Origin: Pseudonocardia kunmingensis
GTDB taxonomy: Bacteria; Actinomycetota; Actinomycetes; Mycobacteriales; Pseudonocardiaceae
Direction: 5' to 3'
Assembly (NCBI RefSeq): GCF_006716445.1
Contig: NZ_VFPA01000002.1
Location: forward strand, 930,001-994,000
Length of the DNA stretch: 64,000 nucleotides
The translations under genes and the position numbers were made by a program. Positions 18,046 through 25,661 of the stretch are shown here, piece after piece; within the stretch, counting starts at the first letter, position 1, and every line of letters starts with the position of its first letter. The notes beneath the pieces are model-generated. The model saw only the letters and a program-made list of their open reading frames with translations, did no database searches and was not told where the DNA came from.

Positions 18046-19254
18046 ATGACGACTGATTTCCACGATCCGTCCGCTGTCGCCGCGAGCGACATCGATGTCT
18101 TCGCCGACGAGCACCTGGTGGACCGCAGTGTTCTGCAGCGCGAGGTGCGCGAGAAGGCACCCGTGGTCCACATGAGCACGTACGACGTCTACGCGACCGG
18201 CCGCTTCGACCAGGTCCGGGAGGTGCTCTCGAACTGGCAGCAGTTCCAGGTCGGTGCGGGGGTGGGACTGGCCAACTTCCACACCGAGAAGCCGTGGCGC
18301 CCTCCGGCCACCCCCACCGAAGCCGACCCGCCTGAGCACGACGCACCGCGGCGGGTCCTCACCGACGTGCTCAGCATGCGCAAGCTCAGAAGGCTCCGCG
18401 AGCTGTGGATCCAGGAGGCGGAGGAGCTCGTCGATCGTGTCATCGCCCGGGGCGGCGAGGCCGACGCGATGACCGAGATCGCCGCCGCGTTCCCGCTCAA
18501 GGTCTTCCCCGACGCTGTCGGCCTGCCGAACGAGGGACGTGAGAACCTCCTCGCCTACGGCGACCTGGTCTTCAACGCGTTCGGTCCGCAGAACGAGAAC
18601 TTCCGGCGCAGCGCCGCCAGGCTGGCCGAACTGTCCCAGTGGGTGAGCGACCTGTGCCGGCGGGAGAACCTCGCTCCGGAGGGCTTCGGTGCAGACATCT
18701 GGACGGCCGCCGACCGCGGGGAGATCACCCCGGACCAGGCCCCGCTCGTGGTTCGCTCACTGCTCTCGGCGGGCATCGACACCACCATCCACGGAATCGC
18801 GTGGATCCTCTACGCCTTCGCCACCCACCCCGCGGAGTGGGAGCGGCTGCGCGGCGCACCGGAACTGTCCCGTCGCGCCTTCGACGAGGCCGTGCGCTGG
18901 GCGTCGCCGCTGCAGATCGTCTTCCACACCACTGCCGAGCCCGTCGAGCTCGCCGGGACGCACCTCGGCAAGCATCGCAAGATCATGCTGCTGCTCGGCG
19001 CGGCGAATCGTGATCCGCGGCGGTGGACCGATCCGGACACCTTCACGCTGGACCGCGACCCGTCCGGTCACCTCGGATTCGGGATGGGGCTGCACCAGTG
19101 CGTCGGACAGCACGTGGCGCGGACCGAGGCCGAGGCACTCCTCACCGTCCTCGCCCGGAAGGTTCGCCACATCGAACTCATCGGTGAGCCGCGCCGTGGA
19201 CTGAACAACACTCTGCAAACATGGGAAAGTCTTCGCGTGCGCCTGAGCCGCTGA
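18046..19254 (+). CDS. Cytochrome P450, CYP199A-like
   Basis: 402 residues. The heme loop is GFGMGLHQCVGQ with Cys352 as ligand; the I-helix acid-threonine is LLSAGIDTTIHG and the ExxR is EAVR. Several stretches closely resemble CYP199A enzymes of Rhodopseudomonas (GVGLANFHTEKPWRPP, FPDAVGLPNEGRENLL, LVFNAFGPQNEN, ITPDQAPLVVRSLLSAG); that comparison is from memory. CYP199A members O-demethylate or hydroxylate para-substituted benzoates such as 4-methoxybenzoate. Known CYP199A systems use a separate ferredoxin and FAD reductase, whereas here a one-piece reductase gene is next door. A para-substituted aromatic acid is a reasonable guess for the substrate. Confidence 0.87.
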   Translation: MTTDFHDPSAVAASDIDVFADEHLVDRSVLQREVREKAPVVHMSTYDVYATGRFDQVREVLSNWQQFQVGAGVGLANFHTEKPWRPPATPTEADPPEHDAPRRVLTDVLSMRKLRRLRELWIQEAEELVDRVIARGGEADAMTEIAAAFPLKVFPDAVGLPNEGRENLLAYGDLVFNAFGPQNENFRRSAARLAELSQWVSDLCRRENLAPEGFGADIWTAADRGEITPDQAPLVVRSLLSAGIDTTIHGIAWILYAFATHPAEWERLRGAPELSRRAFDEAVRWASPLQIVFHTTAEPVELAGTHLGKHRKIMLLLGAANRDPRRWTDPDTFTLDRDPSGHLGFGMGLHQCVGQHVARTEAEALLTVLARKVRHIELIGEPRRGLNNTLQTWESLRVRLSR

Positions 19255-19309
19255 AGATGACCTCGGTGTATTACAGGCGGATCGGCACAGCCTCCAGGCG
19301 CTCCAGGGG

Positions 19310-19334
19310 CTGGTGCCGGTCGTCCGCGCACCAG
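19310..19334. terminator. Bidirectional hairpin terminator between convergent P450 and TauE genes
   Basis: Bases 19310-19319 pair with 19324-19334 to give a ten-pair GC-rich stem with one bulged C and the tetraloop TCGT. It sits between the stops of two convergent genes (19254 and 19384). It lacks T runs on either side. Confidence 0.55.
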
Positions 19335-19383
19335 ACCGACGACCCGCTCGGGTCCGTCGCGGACACAATCCGGACGGCGACCG

Positions 19384-20115
19384 TCACGCCGCGATCGTCG
19401 CGAGCCCGGCGATGACCACGAGTATGGATACCAGAAGCCGAAAGGTGCGCACGGGAATTCGCGGGTGCAACGTCATCCCCACCCGGTTTCCCACCAGGGC
19501 GGCTCCGACGAGTACCGGCACGACGGGCCAGAAGATGGTCCAGTCGATCCGGCCGTAGATCACGAGCGTGCCGAGTGAGATGGCGTTGACGGCCACGAAG
19601 TAGCCGGCGAAGTCGGCGACGAACTGAGTGGGCGTGCGCGGTGTGCGACCGAGCAGGATCGCGACGGGGGGACCGTTCAGGGAGATCGTGGTCGACAGGT
19701 AACCGCCGATCGTTCCGACGGCCACGAAGGATGCCGGGCCGATGCCTCGGGGACGCCCGGGCGGTCGCGTGAGCAGCATGTGGAGACCCGCGAGCGCCAC
19801 GGCGACACCGGCAACGACCGTGAGCACTGCGGGATCGATGTGGGAGGCGGTCAGCGCGCCGGCAACAGCGCCCGGAAGGCCGCCGCCTGCGAGCAGGCAG
19901 ACGGCGCGCCGGTCGATGTGTCTGCGCAGCGTCCACAGGGCGGCCGTGCGGGTGACGAGGGTAGCGGTCAGATTGATCACGACCACCTCGGAGATCCCGA
20001 AGCCGAGTAGTAGCAGAGCGGGCGTCACCAGGAGGGAGGTGGCGAAGCCGGTGATGCCGCCGACAACGGCCGCGGCGGCCACGCAGGCCGCCGCGGCGAT
20101 CAGCATCGGCGTCAT
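19384..20115 (-). CDS. TauE/SafE-family membrane protein, probable sulfite exporter
   Basis: 243 residues from ATG 20115, with GAGGAG just upstream; the frame is open 15 codons further, but without a better start. It consists of about seven to eight membrane segments, with the family's opening GGITGFATSLLVTPALLLLGF and the central VGTIGGYLSTTISLNGPPVAILLG. TauE/SafE proteins export sulfite, sulfoacetate or other anions. It is divergent from the dianion permease at 20471, and between them lies one of two copies of a 19-base element also found before the SuyAB-like operon. Export of sulfite made by that operon is the inferred role. Confidence 0.82.
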   Translation of the reverse strand: MTPMLIAAAACVAAAAVVGGITGFATSLLVTPALLLLGFGISEVVVINLTATLVTRTAALWTLRRHIDRRAVCLLAGGGLPGAVAGALTASHIDPAVLTVVAGVAVALAGLHMLLTRPPGRPRGIGPASFVAVGTIGGYLSTTISLNGPPVAILLGRTPRTPTQFVADFAGYFVAVNAISLGTLVIYGRIDWTIFWPVVPVLVGAALVGNRVGMTLHPRIPVRTFRLLVSILVVIAGLATIAA

Positions 20116-20235
20116 CTGCTCCTCGCTCCAGTCCTCGTCCGGTACCGCCCCTGGTTGCAACCCGTCGTGACGGAGCTCAGCTTGCTTCGCGGCCTCGGCG
20201 ACCCTTGCGCGTCTCTCTCGCCGGTGTCAAGGTAC

Positions 20236-20254
20236 TGGTAAGACCTCCGGCCAA
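20236..20254. promoter_or_regulatory. Candidate FadR-family operator, copy 1
   Basis: TGGTAAGACCTCCGGCCAA matches 17 of 19 bases of a second site at 22659-22677. The first 11 bases contain GGT-AAG-ACC, an inverted GGT/ACC pair like the TnGTnnnACnA consensus of FadR-type GntR regulators. The FadR-family gene lies between the two sites, at 21805. Position suits control of both the TauE-like exporter and the permease. Confidence 0.65.
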
Positions 20255-20336
20255 TCGTCCAGGCGGCAAGGTGACCGGCCGCCGCGAGCGTTCCCCGTGC
20301 GCCCTGGTTCAACGATGAGCACCAAGGGAGACCATC

Positions 20337-20468
20337 GTGATTCCTCTCGACTCGAGCAGGACTGCGTCGGCAGAGCGACCTGTCCGTGCCGGACCGCTCA
20401 TGGCGGCCACGGACGCCGGACCCACTCGTATTGCATCTGCTGCGGTCGTGAACGCGGGAGTGGAGTAA
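20337..20468 (+). CDS. Possible small leader ORF ahead of MatC-like permease
   Basis: 43 codons from GTG 20337 with GGGAG at 20325-20329, ending in TAA two bases before the permease ATG. The product (MIPLDSSRTASAER...) is not hydrophobic and matches nothing I know. Its spacing would couple its translation to the permease. It might equally be untranslated 5' leader. A similar short ORF precedes the second MatC-like permease at 61930. Confidence 0.3.
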   Translation: MIPLDSSRTASAERPVRAGPLMAATDAGPTRIASAAVVNAGVE

Positions 20469-20470
20469 CG

Positions 20471-21808
20471 ATGCCCATCGAGATCGTCGCCCTGGTCGGC
20501 CTGGCGCTGGTCTTCGTGATCACCATGACCGTCGGCATCAATATGGGCGCAGTCGCCTTCGTGGCCACATTCGCCATCAGTACCCTGTTTGCCGGGATCC
20601 CGATCGACGACGCGATCTCACATGGCTTCCCGTCGGGGCTGTTCGTCACTCTGGTCGGAGTCACCTACCTGTTCGCGATCGCTCGCGACAACGGAACGAT
20701 CGCCTGGCTTCTCAGCTCCGGCGTACGAATGGTCGGTGGGCGACTCGGCCTTGTCCCGTGGGTATTGTTTGCGATCACCGGGCTGCTCGCCATGGCAGGT
20801 GCACCGCTCGTCGCGGTGATCGCCGTCGTCGCGCCGGTCGCGCTCGAATTCTCCCGTCGGTACGACCTGCACCCGTTGCTGATGGGGCTGATGGTCGTCA
20901 ACGGAGGCGCCGCGGGTGGTCTCGCGCCCACAAGCGTCCTGGGGAGCATCTGCCGCGAGGTAGCGCAGCGCAACGGCCTGGACCTGGATGCCGGCGCCCT
21001 GTTCTTCAGTGCCGCCGCGTTCAACGTCGCGCTGGGCATCGCGGGCTTCTTCCTCTTCGGCGGCGGCCGGCTGCGTCGGGTCAGTGCTGGCGATCAGGTG
21101 GTTGCGGCGTCGGTCGGTCTCCTCGACGGTTCATCGTCAGGGCCGCCGCCCGGACCGGCCGCCGGATCGCACGCGGAGGGCGTATCGGGTGAGCAGAACG
21201 TGGGTGACCGTGCGCGCCTGAACCTGATCAGAGCGACGACTCTTGCCGGTCTTCTCGTCCTCGCAGGCGGTGGCCTCGCGTTCGACCTCGACGTGGGCAT
21301 TCTCGCCATGAGTGTCGCCGTCGTGCTCTCGATCGTCTCTCCCCGCACCGGTCGCGCCGCGGTGAGTCAGGTCGCGTGGGCCACCGTGCTGCTCGTCTGC
21401 GGAACTCTGACCTACATCGACCTGCTGCAGGAGGTCGGCACGATCGACTTCCTCGGTCAGGGCGTCGCCGCGATCGGGGTTCCTGCCCTAGGCGTCCTGG
21501 TGGTCTGCGTCATCGGGGCGGTGGGATCGGCTATCGCGTCGACGATCGGCATGCTCGGGGCCCTCGTGCCGCTGGTCGTCCCGCTGCTTCTCGGCTCCGG
21601 TCTCAATCCGACTGCGGTGATCACCGCTCTCGCGCTCTCGGCGCTCGTCGTCGACGCCAGCCCGCTCTCGTCCACCGGCGCGCTGGTCGTCGCCAACGCG
21701 CCGGCGGACAAGCGGGACGTGGTGTTCCGGCAGCTTCTGTGCTGGGGAGGGGCCTTGATCGTGGCAGCTCCCCTGTCGACCTGGCTTGTCTTCGTGCTGC
21801 CGAGCTAG
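20471..21808 (+). CDS. SLC13/MatC-type dicarboxylate (dianion) permease
   Basis: 445 residues, ATG at 20471 with GGAGTGGAG-type Shine-Dalgarno sequence. Twelve or so hydrophobic segments in two halves, separated by a Pro/Gly/Ser-rich cytoplasmic linker at about residues 205-245. HGFPSGLFVTLVGVTYLFAIARDNGT and the mirrored SALVVDASPLSSTGALVVANA near the end match the MatC (malonate carrier-like) group of the ion transporter superfamily. Sulfolactate is a close analogue of malate, so this carrier is a fitting importer for the sulfonate operon whose putative operator it shares. It overlaps the convergent FadR gene by four bases (CTAG). A paralogue lies at 61930. Confidence 0.82.
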   Translation: MPIEIVALVGLALVFVITMTVGINMGAVAFVATFAISTLFAGIPIDDAISHGFPSGLFVTLVGVTYLFAIARDNGTIAWLLSSGVRMVGGRLGLVPWVLFAITGLLAMAGAPLVAVIAVVAPVALEFSRRYDLHPLLMGLMVVNGGAAGGLAPTSVLGSICREVAQRNGLDLDAGALFFSAAAFNVALGIAGFFLFGGGRLRRVSAGDQVVAASVGLLDGSSSGPPPGPAAGSHAEGVSGEQNVGDRARLNLIRATTLAGLLVLAGGGLAFDLDVGILAMSVAVVLSIVSPRTGRAAVSQVAWATVLLVCGTLTYIDLLQEVGTIDFLGQGVAAIGVPALGVLVVCVIGAVGSAIASTIGMLGALVPLVVPLLLGSGLNPTAVITALALSALVVDASPLSSTGALVVANAPADKRDVVFRQLLCWGGALIVAAPLSTWLVFVLPS

Positions 21809-22548
21809 CGCTGGCCGGGGGAGGCCTCGGTCTCGTTGCGCACGCGGGCGACTGCGGCCTGGCGAGCGCCGAGGATGTGCGCCGCGGCGGCCTTCCGGGC
21901 GGCCGCGGGGTCACCTGCGAGTACGGCGTCGAGGATCCGGCGGTGGTCGATCCGGGACTTCTGGAGTCTCCCGGGCAGCTGCAGGGTGGTCTCCATGCCG
22001 CGGGCGAGGATGTCCTGCAGCACGGTGAGTGTCTGGCTGAGGAAGCGATTGCCTGCGGCCTCGACGATGCTCAGGTGGAAGGCGGCGTCGAGCTTCTGCA
22101 GCAGCGCCCAGTCGACGTCCTCCTGGGCGGAGGCGGCGTCGAGGGCGTCGTACGCGTCCTGCACCTTGGCCAGCCGCTCGGTGTCCTGGTTGGTCGCGGC
22201 CCACGCCACGGCGGGCAGCTCCAGCACCTCGCGCATGTCGAACAGCTCGGTCAGGCTCATCTCCTCGGCGAACACCGCGGCGCGCAGGGAACGGGATGTC
22301 GCCGGGTCGGTGACGAACACGCCTGCCCCGTGCCGGATCTCGACGTGCCCTTTGGCCTGCAGGGAACGCAGGGCCTCCCGCAGAGACGGCCTGCTCGTGC
22401 CGAGCAGCGAGGCCAGCTCACGCTCAGCGGGGAGCCTGCTGCCGGGGTGTAGCTGTTCGGAGCGGATGAGCTGCAGGATCCGGTCCGCGATGAGGTCGGC
22501 CACGCGCCCCTGCTGGAGCGGAACCCACATGCTGCTGTCGACCGCCAC
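21805..22548 (-). CDS. FadR-family GntR transcriptional regulator
   Basis: 247 residues from GTG 22548, with GGGGG about 6 bases upstream; ATG 22530 is the alternative, and the frame is open further up without homology. The winged helix spans about residues 12-80 (PAERELASLLGTSRPSLREALRSLQAKGHVEIRHGAGVFV). The rest is an all-helical FCD domain with potential metal ligands in LDAAFHLSIVEAAGN, the DHRRILDAV helix and AAAHI. FCD regulators respond to organic acids. It is flanked by the two copies of a 19-base element and is their obvious candidate binder, probably as a repressor released by a pathway acid such as sulfolactate or pyruvate (inference). Confidence 0.87.
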   Translation of the reverse strand: MAVDSSMWVPLQQGRVADLIADRILQLIRSEQLHPGSRLPAERELASLLGTSRPSLREALRSLQAKGHVEIRHGAGVFVTDPATSRSLRAAVFAEEMSLTELFDMREVLELPAVAWAATNQDTERLAKVQDAYDALDAASAQEDVDWALLQKLDAAFHLSIVEAAGNRFLSQTLTVLQDILARGMETTLQLPGRLQKSRIDHRRILDAVLAGDPAAARKAAAAHILGARQAAVARVRNETEASPGQR

Positions 22549-22624
22549 GGCGTGACCCCCTGCTCGTGCTTGCGTTTGACTCCGAAGAGGCCAGACCAGT
22601 TTACCTCTCACCGTTCGCGTGCCC

Positions 22625-22653
22625 TTGTGTCGACCTCCCGGGTCAGTTACCGT
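22625..22653 (+). promoter_or_regulatory. Likely sigma-A-type promoter of the SuyAB-like operon
   Basis: TTGTGT at 22625-22630 and TACCGT at 22648-22653 are separated by 17 bases, the ideal spacing. Transcription would begin near 22660, within the candidate FadR site, which fits repression by steric block. Confidence 0.5.
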
Positions 22654-22658
22654 CGAAG

Positions 22659-22677
22659 TGGTAAGACCTCTAGCCAA
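22659..22677. promoter_or_regulatory. Candidate FadR-family operator, copy 2
   Basis: TGGTAAGACCTCTAGCCAA differs from the site at 20236-20254 at two of 19 positions. It ends next to the AAGGAG ribosome binding site of the gene starting at 22688 and overlaps the predicted transcription start. Recurrence of the exact element in two promoter regions around one FadR gene is the main evidence. Confidence 0.7.
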
Positions 22678-22687
22678 AGGAGTGGAG

Positions 22688-22996
22688 ATGGTCAACGCAT
22701 CCGGGCCTCCCGGGTTCCTCGTCCACCACGACGGGGACGTCGTGGCGGTCGCGGTCCGCGATCTCGAGCCTGGTGTCGTCGAGGGCGGCTACCTGCGCAA
22801 GCCGGACTCGGTGAGCATCGAGGTCAACCACCCCGTCCCGCTGGGCCACAAGCTCGCCTTGGTCGACATCGCCGAGGGCGCCGACGTCACCGAGTACGGG
22901 CAGCGGGTCGGTCGGGCCACCGCGAACATCGGCAAGGGCGACTACGTCCACGTCCACAACGCGAGGAGCGCACGGTGGCAGAACAGCGTCGCCTGA
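22688..22996 (+). CDS. suyA: SuyA-like small subunit, UxaA-family SAF domain
   Basis: 102 residues from ATG 22688 with AAGGAG at 22676-22681. It is a stand-alone SAF domain: FLVHHDGDVVAVAVRDLEPG, then a centre with NHPVPLGHKLALVDIAEGADVTEYGQRVGRAT and the C-terminal NIGKGDYVHVHN. In altronate and galactarate dehydratases this domain is fused to the catalytic part; in (R)-sulfolactate sulfo-lyase it is a separate small subunit, SuyA. It overlaps the large-subunit gene by 22 bases. With that partner it would cleave (R)-sulfolactate into pyruvate and sulfite in the cytosol. A two-subunit dehydratase of another hydroxy acid is the alternative. Confidence 0.72.
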   Translation: MVNASGPPGFLVHHDGDVVAVAVRDLEPGVVEGGYLRKPDSVSIEVNHPVPLGHKLALVDIAEGADVTEYGQRVGRATANIGKGDYVHVHNARSARWQNSVA

Positions 22997-24138
22997 CCGG
23001 GTACCGCCGCGACAACGGCGCGGTCGGCATCCGCAACCACACGGTCATCCTGCCCGTCGACGACCTGTCGAACGCCGCCGCCGAGGCCGTCGCGAAGGTC
23101 GTGCCGGGGACGCTGGCGCTGCCGCACGCGTTCGGCCGCCTGCAGTTCGGCCCGGACCTGGACCTGACCTTCCGGACCCTCATCGGCACCGGCTCGAACC
23201 CCAACGTGGCGTCCGTGGTCGTGATCGGCATCGAGCCGACCTGGACCGAGCGGGTCGTCGAGGGCATCGCGAAGACGGGAAAGAAGGTCCAGGGCTTCTC
23301 CATCGAGCGGCACGGTGACCTGCGCACGATCGAGAGCGCTGCCCGGGTCGCGGCGAGGTTCCTCCAGGACGACTCCGAGAAGCAGCGCGAGGCCGTCGAG
23401 CGCGCCGACATCATGCTCTCGATCAAGTGCGGTGAGTCGGACACCACGAGTGGTCTCGGGTCGTGCCCGACCACCGCCGAGGCTGTCGACCGCTGGGTGG
23501 ACGCCGGGGGCACGGTCCTGTTCGGCGAGACCAGCGAGCTGACCGGTGGGGAGCACCTCATCGCCGAGCGCTGCGTCGACGACGCCGTCCGGAACCGCTT
23601 CCAGGAGATCTACGACGGCTACCTCGAGATGATCGAGAAGACCGGCGCCAACCTGCTCGGCTCGCAGCCCACCCAGGGCAACATCCGCGGCGGCCTCTCG
23701 ACCATCGAGGAGAAGGCGATGGGCAACATCGCCAAGACCGGCACCAAGCCCGTCATCGGTGCCCTCGACAAGGCCGAGGCCCCCGGCAACACCCCGGGCC
23801 TGTACTTCATGGACACCTCGTCCGCGGCCGCCGAATGCATCACGCTCATGGCCGCGGCCGGCGCGGCGATCCACCTGTTCCCCACGGGCCAGGGCAACGT
23901 GATCGGCAACCCCATCGAGCCGGTGATCAAGCTGACGGCCAACCCCGTCACCGCCGAGACGATGTCCGAGCACATCGACCTCGACTGCTCGGGGCTGCTG
24001 CGCCGCGAGTACGACCTCACCGCGGCGGGCGACCGGCTGATGGAGGTCGTCGATCGCTCCATCAACGGGCGGCTCGCCTGCGCCGAGGTCATGGGCCACC
24101 GGGAGTACGTCTTCACTCGGCTCTACGAGAGCGCGTGA
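22975..24138 (+). CDS. suyB: SuyB-like large subunit, (R)-sulfolactate sulfo-lyase / UxaA C-terminal family
   Basis: 387 residues from GTG 22975, preceded by GAGGAG. The protein starts GYRRDNGAVGIRNHTVILPVDDLSNAAAE and carries AVVIGIEP-type strands, KCGESDTTSGL, SQPTQGNI, FMDTSSAAAE and FPTGQGNVIGNP. Cys in KCGESD and SCPTTAE are candidate iron-sulfur or metal ligands. Length and these motifs agree with SuyB as I remember it (about 390 residues) better than with fused altronate dehydratases (about 490-500) or galactarate dehydratase (about 520). The lyase reaction is (R)-sulfolactate to pyruvate plus sulfite. The neighbours (sulfite exporter, SlcC-, ComC- and sulfolactaldehyde-reductase-like genes) support the assignment. 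Assay is lacking. Confidence 0.74.
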   Translation: MAEQRRLTGYRRDNGAVGIRNHTVILPVDDLSNAAAEAVAKVVPGTLALPHAFGRLQFGPDLDLTFRTLIGTGSNPNVASVVVIGIEPTWTERVVEGIAKTGKKVQGFSIERHGDLRTIESAARVAARFLQDDSEKQREAVERADIMLSIKCGESDTTSGLGSCPTTAEAVDRWVDAGGTVLFGETSELTGGEHLIAERCVDDAVRNRFQEIYDGYLEMIEKTGANLLGSQPTQGNIRGGLSTIEEKAMGNIAKTGTKPVIGALDKAEAPGNTPGLYFMDTSSAAAECITLMAAAGAAIHLFPTGQGNVIGNPIEPVIKLTANPVTAETMSEHIDLDCSGLLRREYDLTAAGDRLMEVVDRSINGRLACAEVMGHREYVFTRLYESA

Positions 24139-24198
24139 TCGACGGGCGGTGGCGGCCCACCACGGGTCGCCCCCGCCCGCCCCCGACGAGAGGACGAG

Positions 24199-25614
24199 AT
24201 GGGCACCACCCTGATCGACGGCCGGTGGAGCGACCCGGCCGAACGCCGCGCAGTCGTCAACCCGGTCGACGGATCGGTCGTCGGCCACATCGGCTACGGC
24301 GGCGCCGCCGAGGCGACCGCGGCCGCCGACGCCGCGGCGGCCGCGTTCCCGGCCTGGGCCGACACGCCGGGCCGCGCGAGGGCCGACATCCTGCTGCGCG
24401 CCGCGGAGCTGATCCGCGAGCGCGCGCCGGAGTTCGGCGCCCTGCTCGCCCGCGAGGCGGGCAAGAGGCGTCCCGAGGCCGTCGGCGAGATCGGCTTCTC
24501 CGCCGAGTACTTCCGCTGGTTCGCCGAGGAGGTCCGGCGCCCGGCGGGTGCCGTGCACCCGTACGAGGCCGCCGACCGTCGGCACGTGAGCATCCGCCGC
24601 CCCGCAGGTGTCGTCGCGAGCCTGACGCCCTGGAACTTCCCCTGCTCGATCCAGGCCCGCAAGCTCGCCCCGGCGCTGGCTGCAGGCTGCACCGTCGTCG
24701 CGCGGGTGTCGGAGAAGGCGCCGCTCGCCGCCGTCGAGATGATCCGCTGCCTGCAGGACGCAGGCCTGCCCGCGGGCGTGCTCAACCTCGTGCACGGGCC
24801 CGCCGCCGAGATCACCGATGCCTACCTCTCCCACCCCGCGGTACGCGTCGTGTCGTTCACCGGGTCCACCGGCGTCGGCCGGTCGATCATGCAGAAGGCC
24901 GGCGACCGGATCGTGCGGCCGCTGCTCGAGCTGGGCGGCAACGCCCCGTTCATCGTGTTCGACGACGCCGACGTCGACGCCGCGGTGGAGGGCGCGATGC
25001 TGGCCAAGTTCCGCAACACCGGCCAGTCCTGCATCGGCGCGAACCGCTTCCTCGTCCACGCGGATGTCCAGCAGGAGTTCACGGACAAGCTCGCCGCAGC
25101 CGTTGACGCGATGTCCGTCGGCGACGGACTGGCCGAGCCGGTGCCCGACCTCGGCCCGTGCATCGACGAGGCCAGGGTGACCGTCGTCCAGGAGCTCGTG
25201 GACGAGGCGCTCGCGGCCGGGGCCAAGAAGGTCACCCGCGACTTCGACCTGCCTGGGCCGGCGTTCGCCGCACCGGTGATCCTCACCGACGTTCCGTCCC
25301 ACGTCGGCCTCGCCCGCGAGGAGGTCTTCGGACCGGCGGCCGGGATCTTCGCCTTCCGCACCGAGTCGGAGGCCCTCGCGCTGGCCAACGGCACCGAGAT
25401 GGGCCTCGCCGCCTACTTCTACACCCGCGACCAGGCGCGGGTCTGGCGCGTCGCCGAGCACCTGGACAACGGCATCGTCGGGATCAACAACGCCCTGCCC
25501 AGCGTCGCCTTCGCCCCGATGGGCGGGACCAAGCAGTCCGGTCTCGGCCGGGAGGGCGCGGCCACCGGCCTGGAGGAGTTCGAGGAGGTCCGCTACCTGT
25601 CGATGGGCATCTGA
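24199..25614 (+). CDS. NAD(P)-dependent aldehyde dehydrogenase, candidate sulfolactaldehyde dehydrogenase
   Basis: 471 residues, ATG at 24199 with GAGAGGA upstream. It has TPWNFPCSIQARKLAPALAAGCTVV, the cofactor segment FTGSTGVG, catalytic Glu244 in LELGGNAPF and nucleophile Cys278 in GQSCIGANR. The sequence type is succinate-semialdehyde dehydrogenase-like, the group from which sulfolactaldehyde dehydrogenases of sulfo-Entner-Doudoroff pathways come. Usual Lys of the cofactor pocket (KPSE) is replaced by R-V-S-E (VARVSEKAP), an unusual change. Within the operon it would oxidise 3-sulfolactaldehyde to sulfolactate (inference from context). Confidence 0.85.
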   Translation: MGTTLIDGRWSDPAERRAVVNPVDGSVVGHIGYGGAAEATAAADAAAAAFPAWADTPGRARADILLRAAELIRERAPEFGALLAREAGKRRPEAVGEIGFSAEYFRWFAEEVRRPAGAVHPYEAADRRHVSIRRPAGVVASLTPWNFPCSIQARKLAPALAAGCTVVARVSEKAPLAAVEMIRCLQDAGLPAGVLNLVHGPAAEITDAYLSHPAVRVVSFTGSTGVGRSIMQKAGDRIVRPLLELGGNAPFIVFDDADVDAAVEGAMLAKFRNTGQSCIGANRFLVHADVQQEFTDKLAAAVDAMSVGDGLAEPVPDLGPCIDEARVTVVQELVDEALAAGAKKVTRDFDLPGPAFAAPVILTDVPSHVGLAREEVFGPAAGIFAFRTESEALALANGTEMGLAAYFYTRDQARVWRVAEHLDNGIVGINNALPSVAFAPMGGTKQSGLGREGAATGLEEFEEVRYLSMGI

Positions 25615-25661
25615 CGCTGCCCCACCGAGATGACCCGCAGGACGACAAGGAAGTCAGCTCC

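Larger units (their letters stand above)
20116..20470. other. Divergent intergenic region with FadR-type site and possible small ORF
   Basis: 355 bases between the TauE-like gene (minus) and the MatC-like permease (plus). It holds a candidate FadR operator at 20236-20254 and a 43-codon open frame at 20337-20468. I see no other structured element. Confidence 0.6.

Noticed and set aside
17046..19254. GcoA/GcoB guaiacol O-demethylase system
   Set aside because: The reductase layout fits GcoB, but the P450 has CYP199A-type stretches and not those I recall for GcoA (CYP255A).
22688..24138. Reading the UxaA-type pair as altronate or galactarate dehydratase
   Set aside because: Those are single chains of about 490-520 residues next to hexuronate genes. 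Here the domains are split at 102 and 387 residues, and the neighbours point to C3 sulfonates. Kept as the alternative.
22942..25461. 839-codon open frame on the minus strand across the SuyB-like and aldehyde dehydrogenase genes
   Set aside because: High-GC codon bias keeps the opposite strand open. The translation is rich in Arg, Gly, Asp and His repeats, with no domain, and the plus-strand genes have full catalytic motifs.
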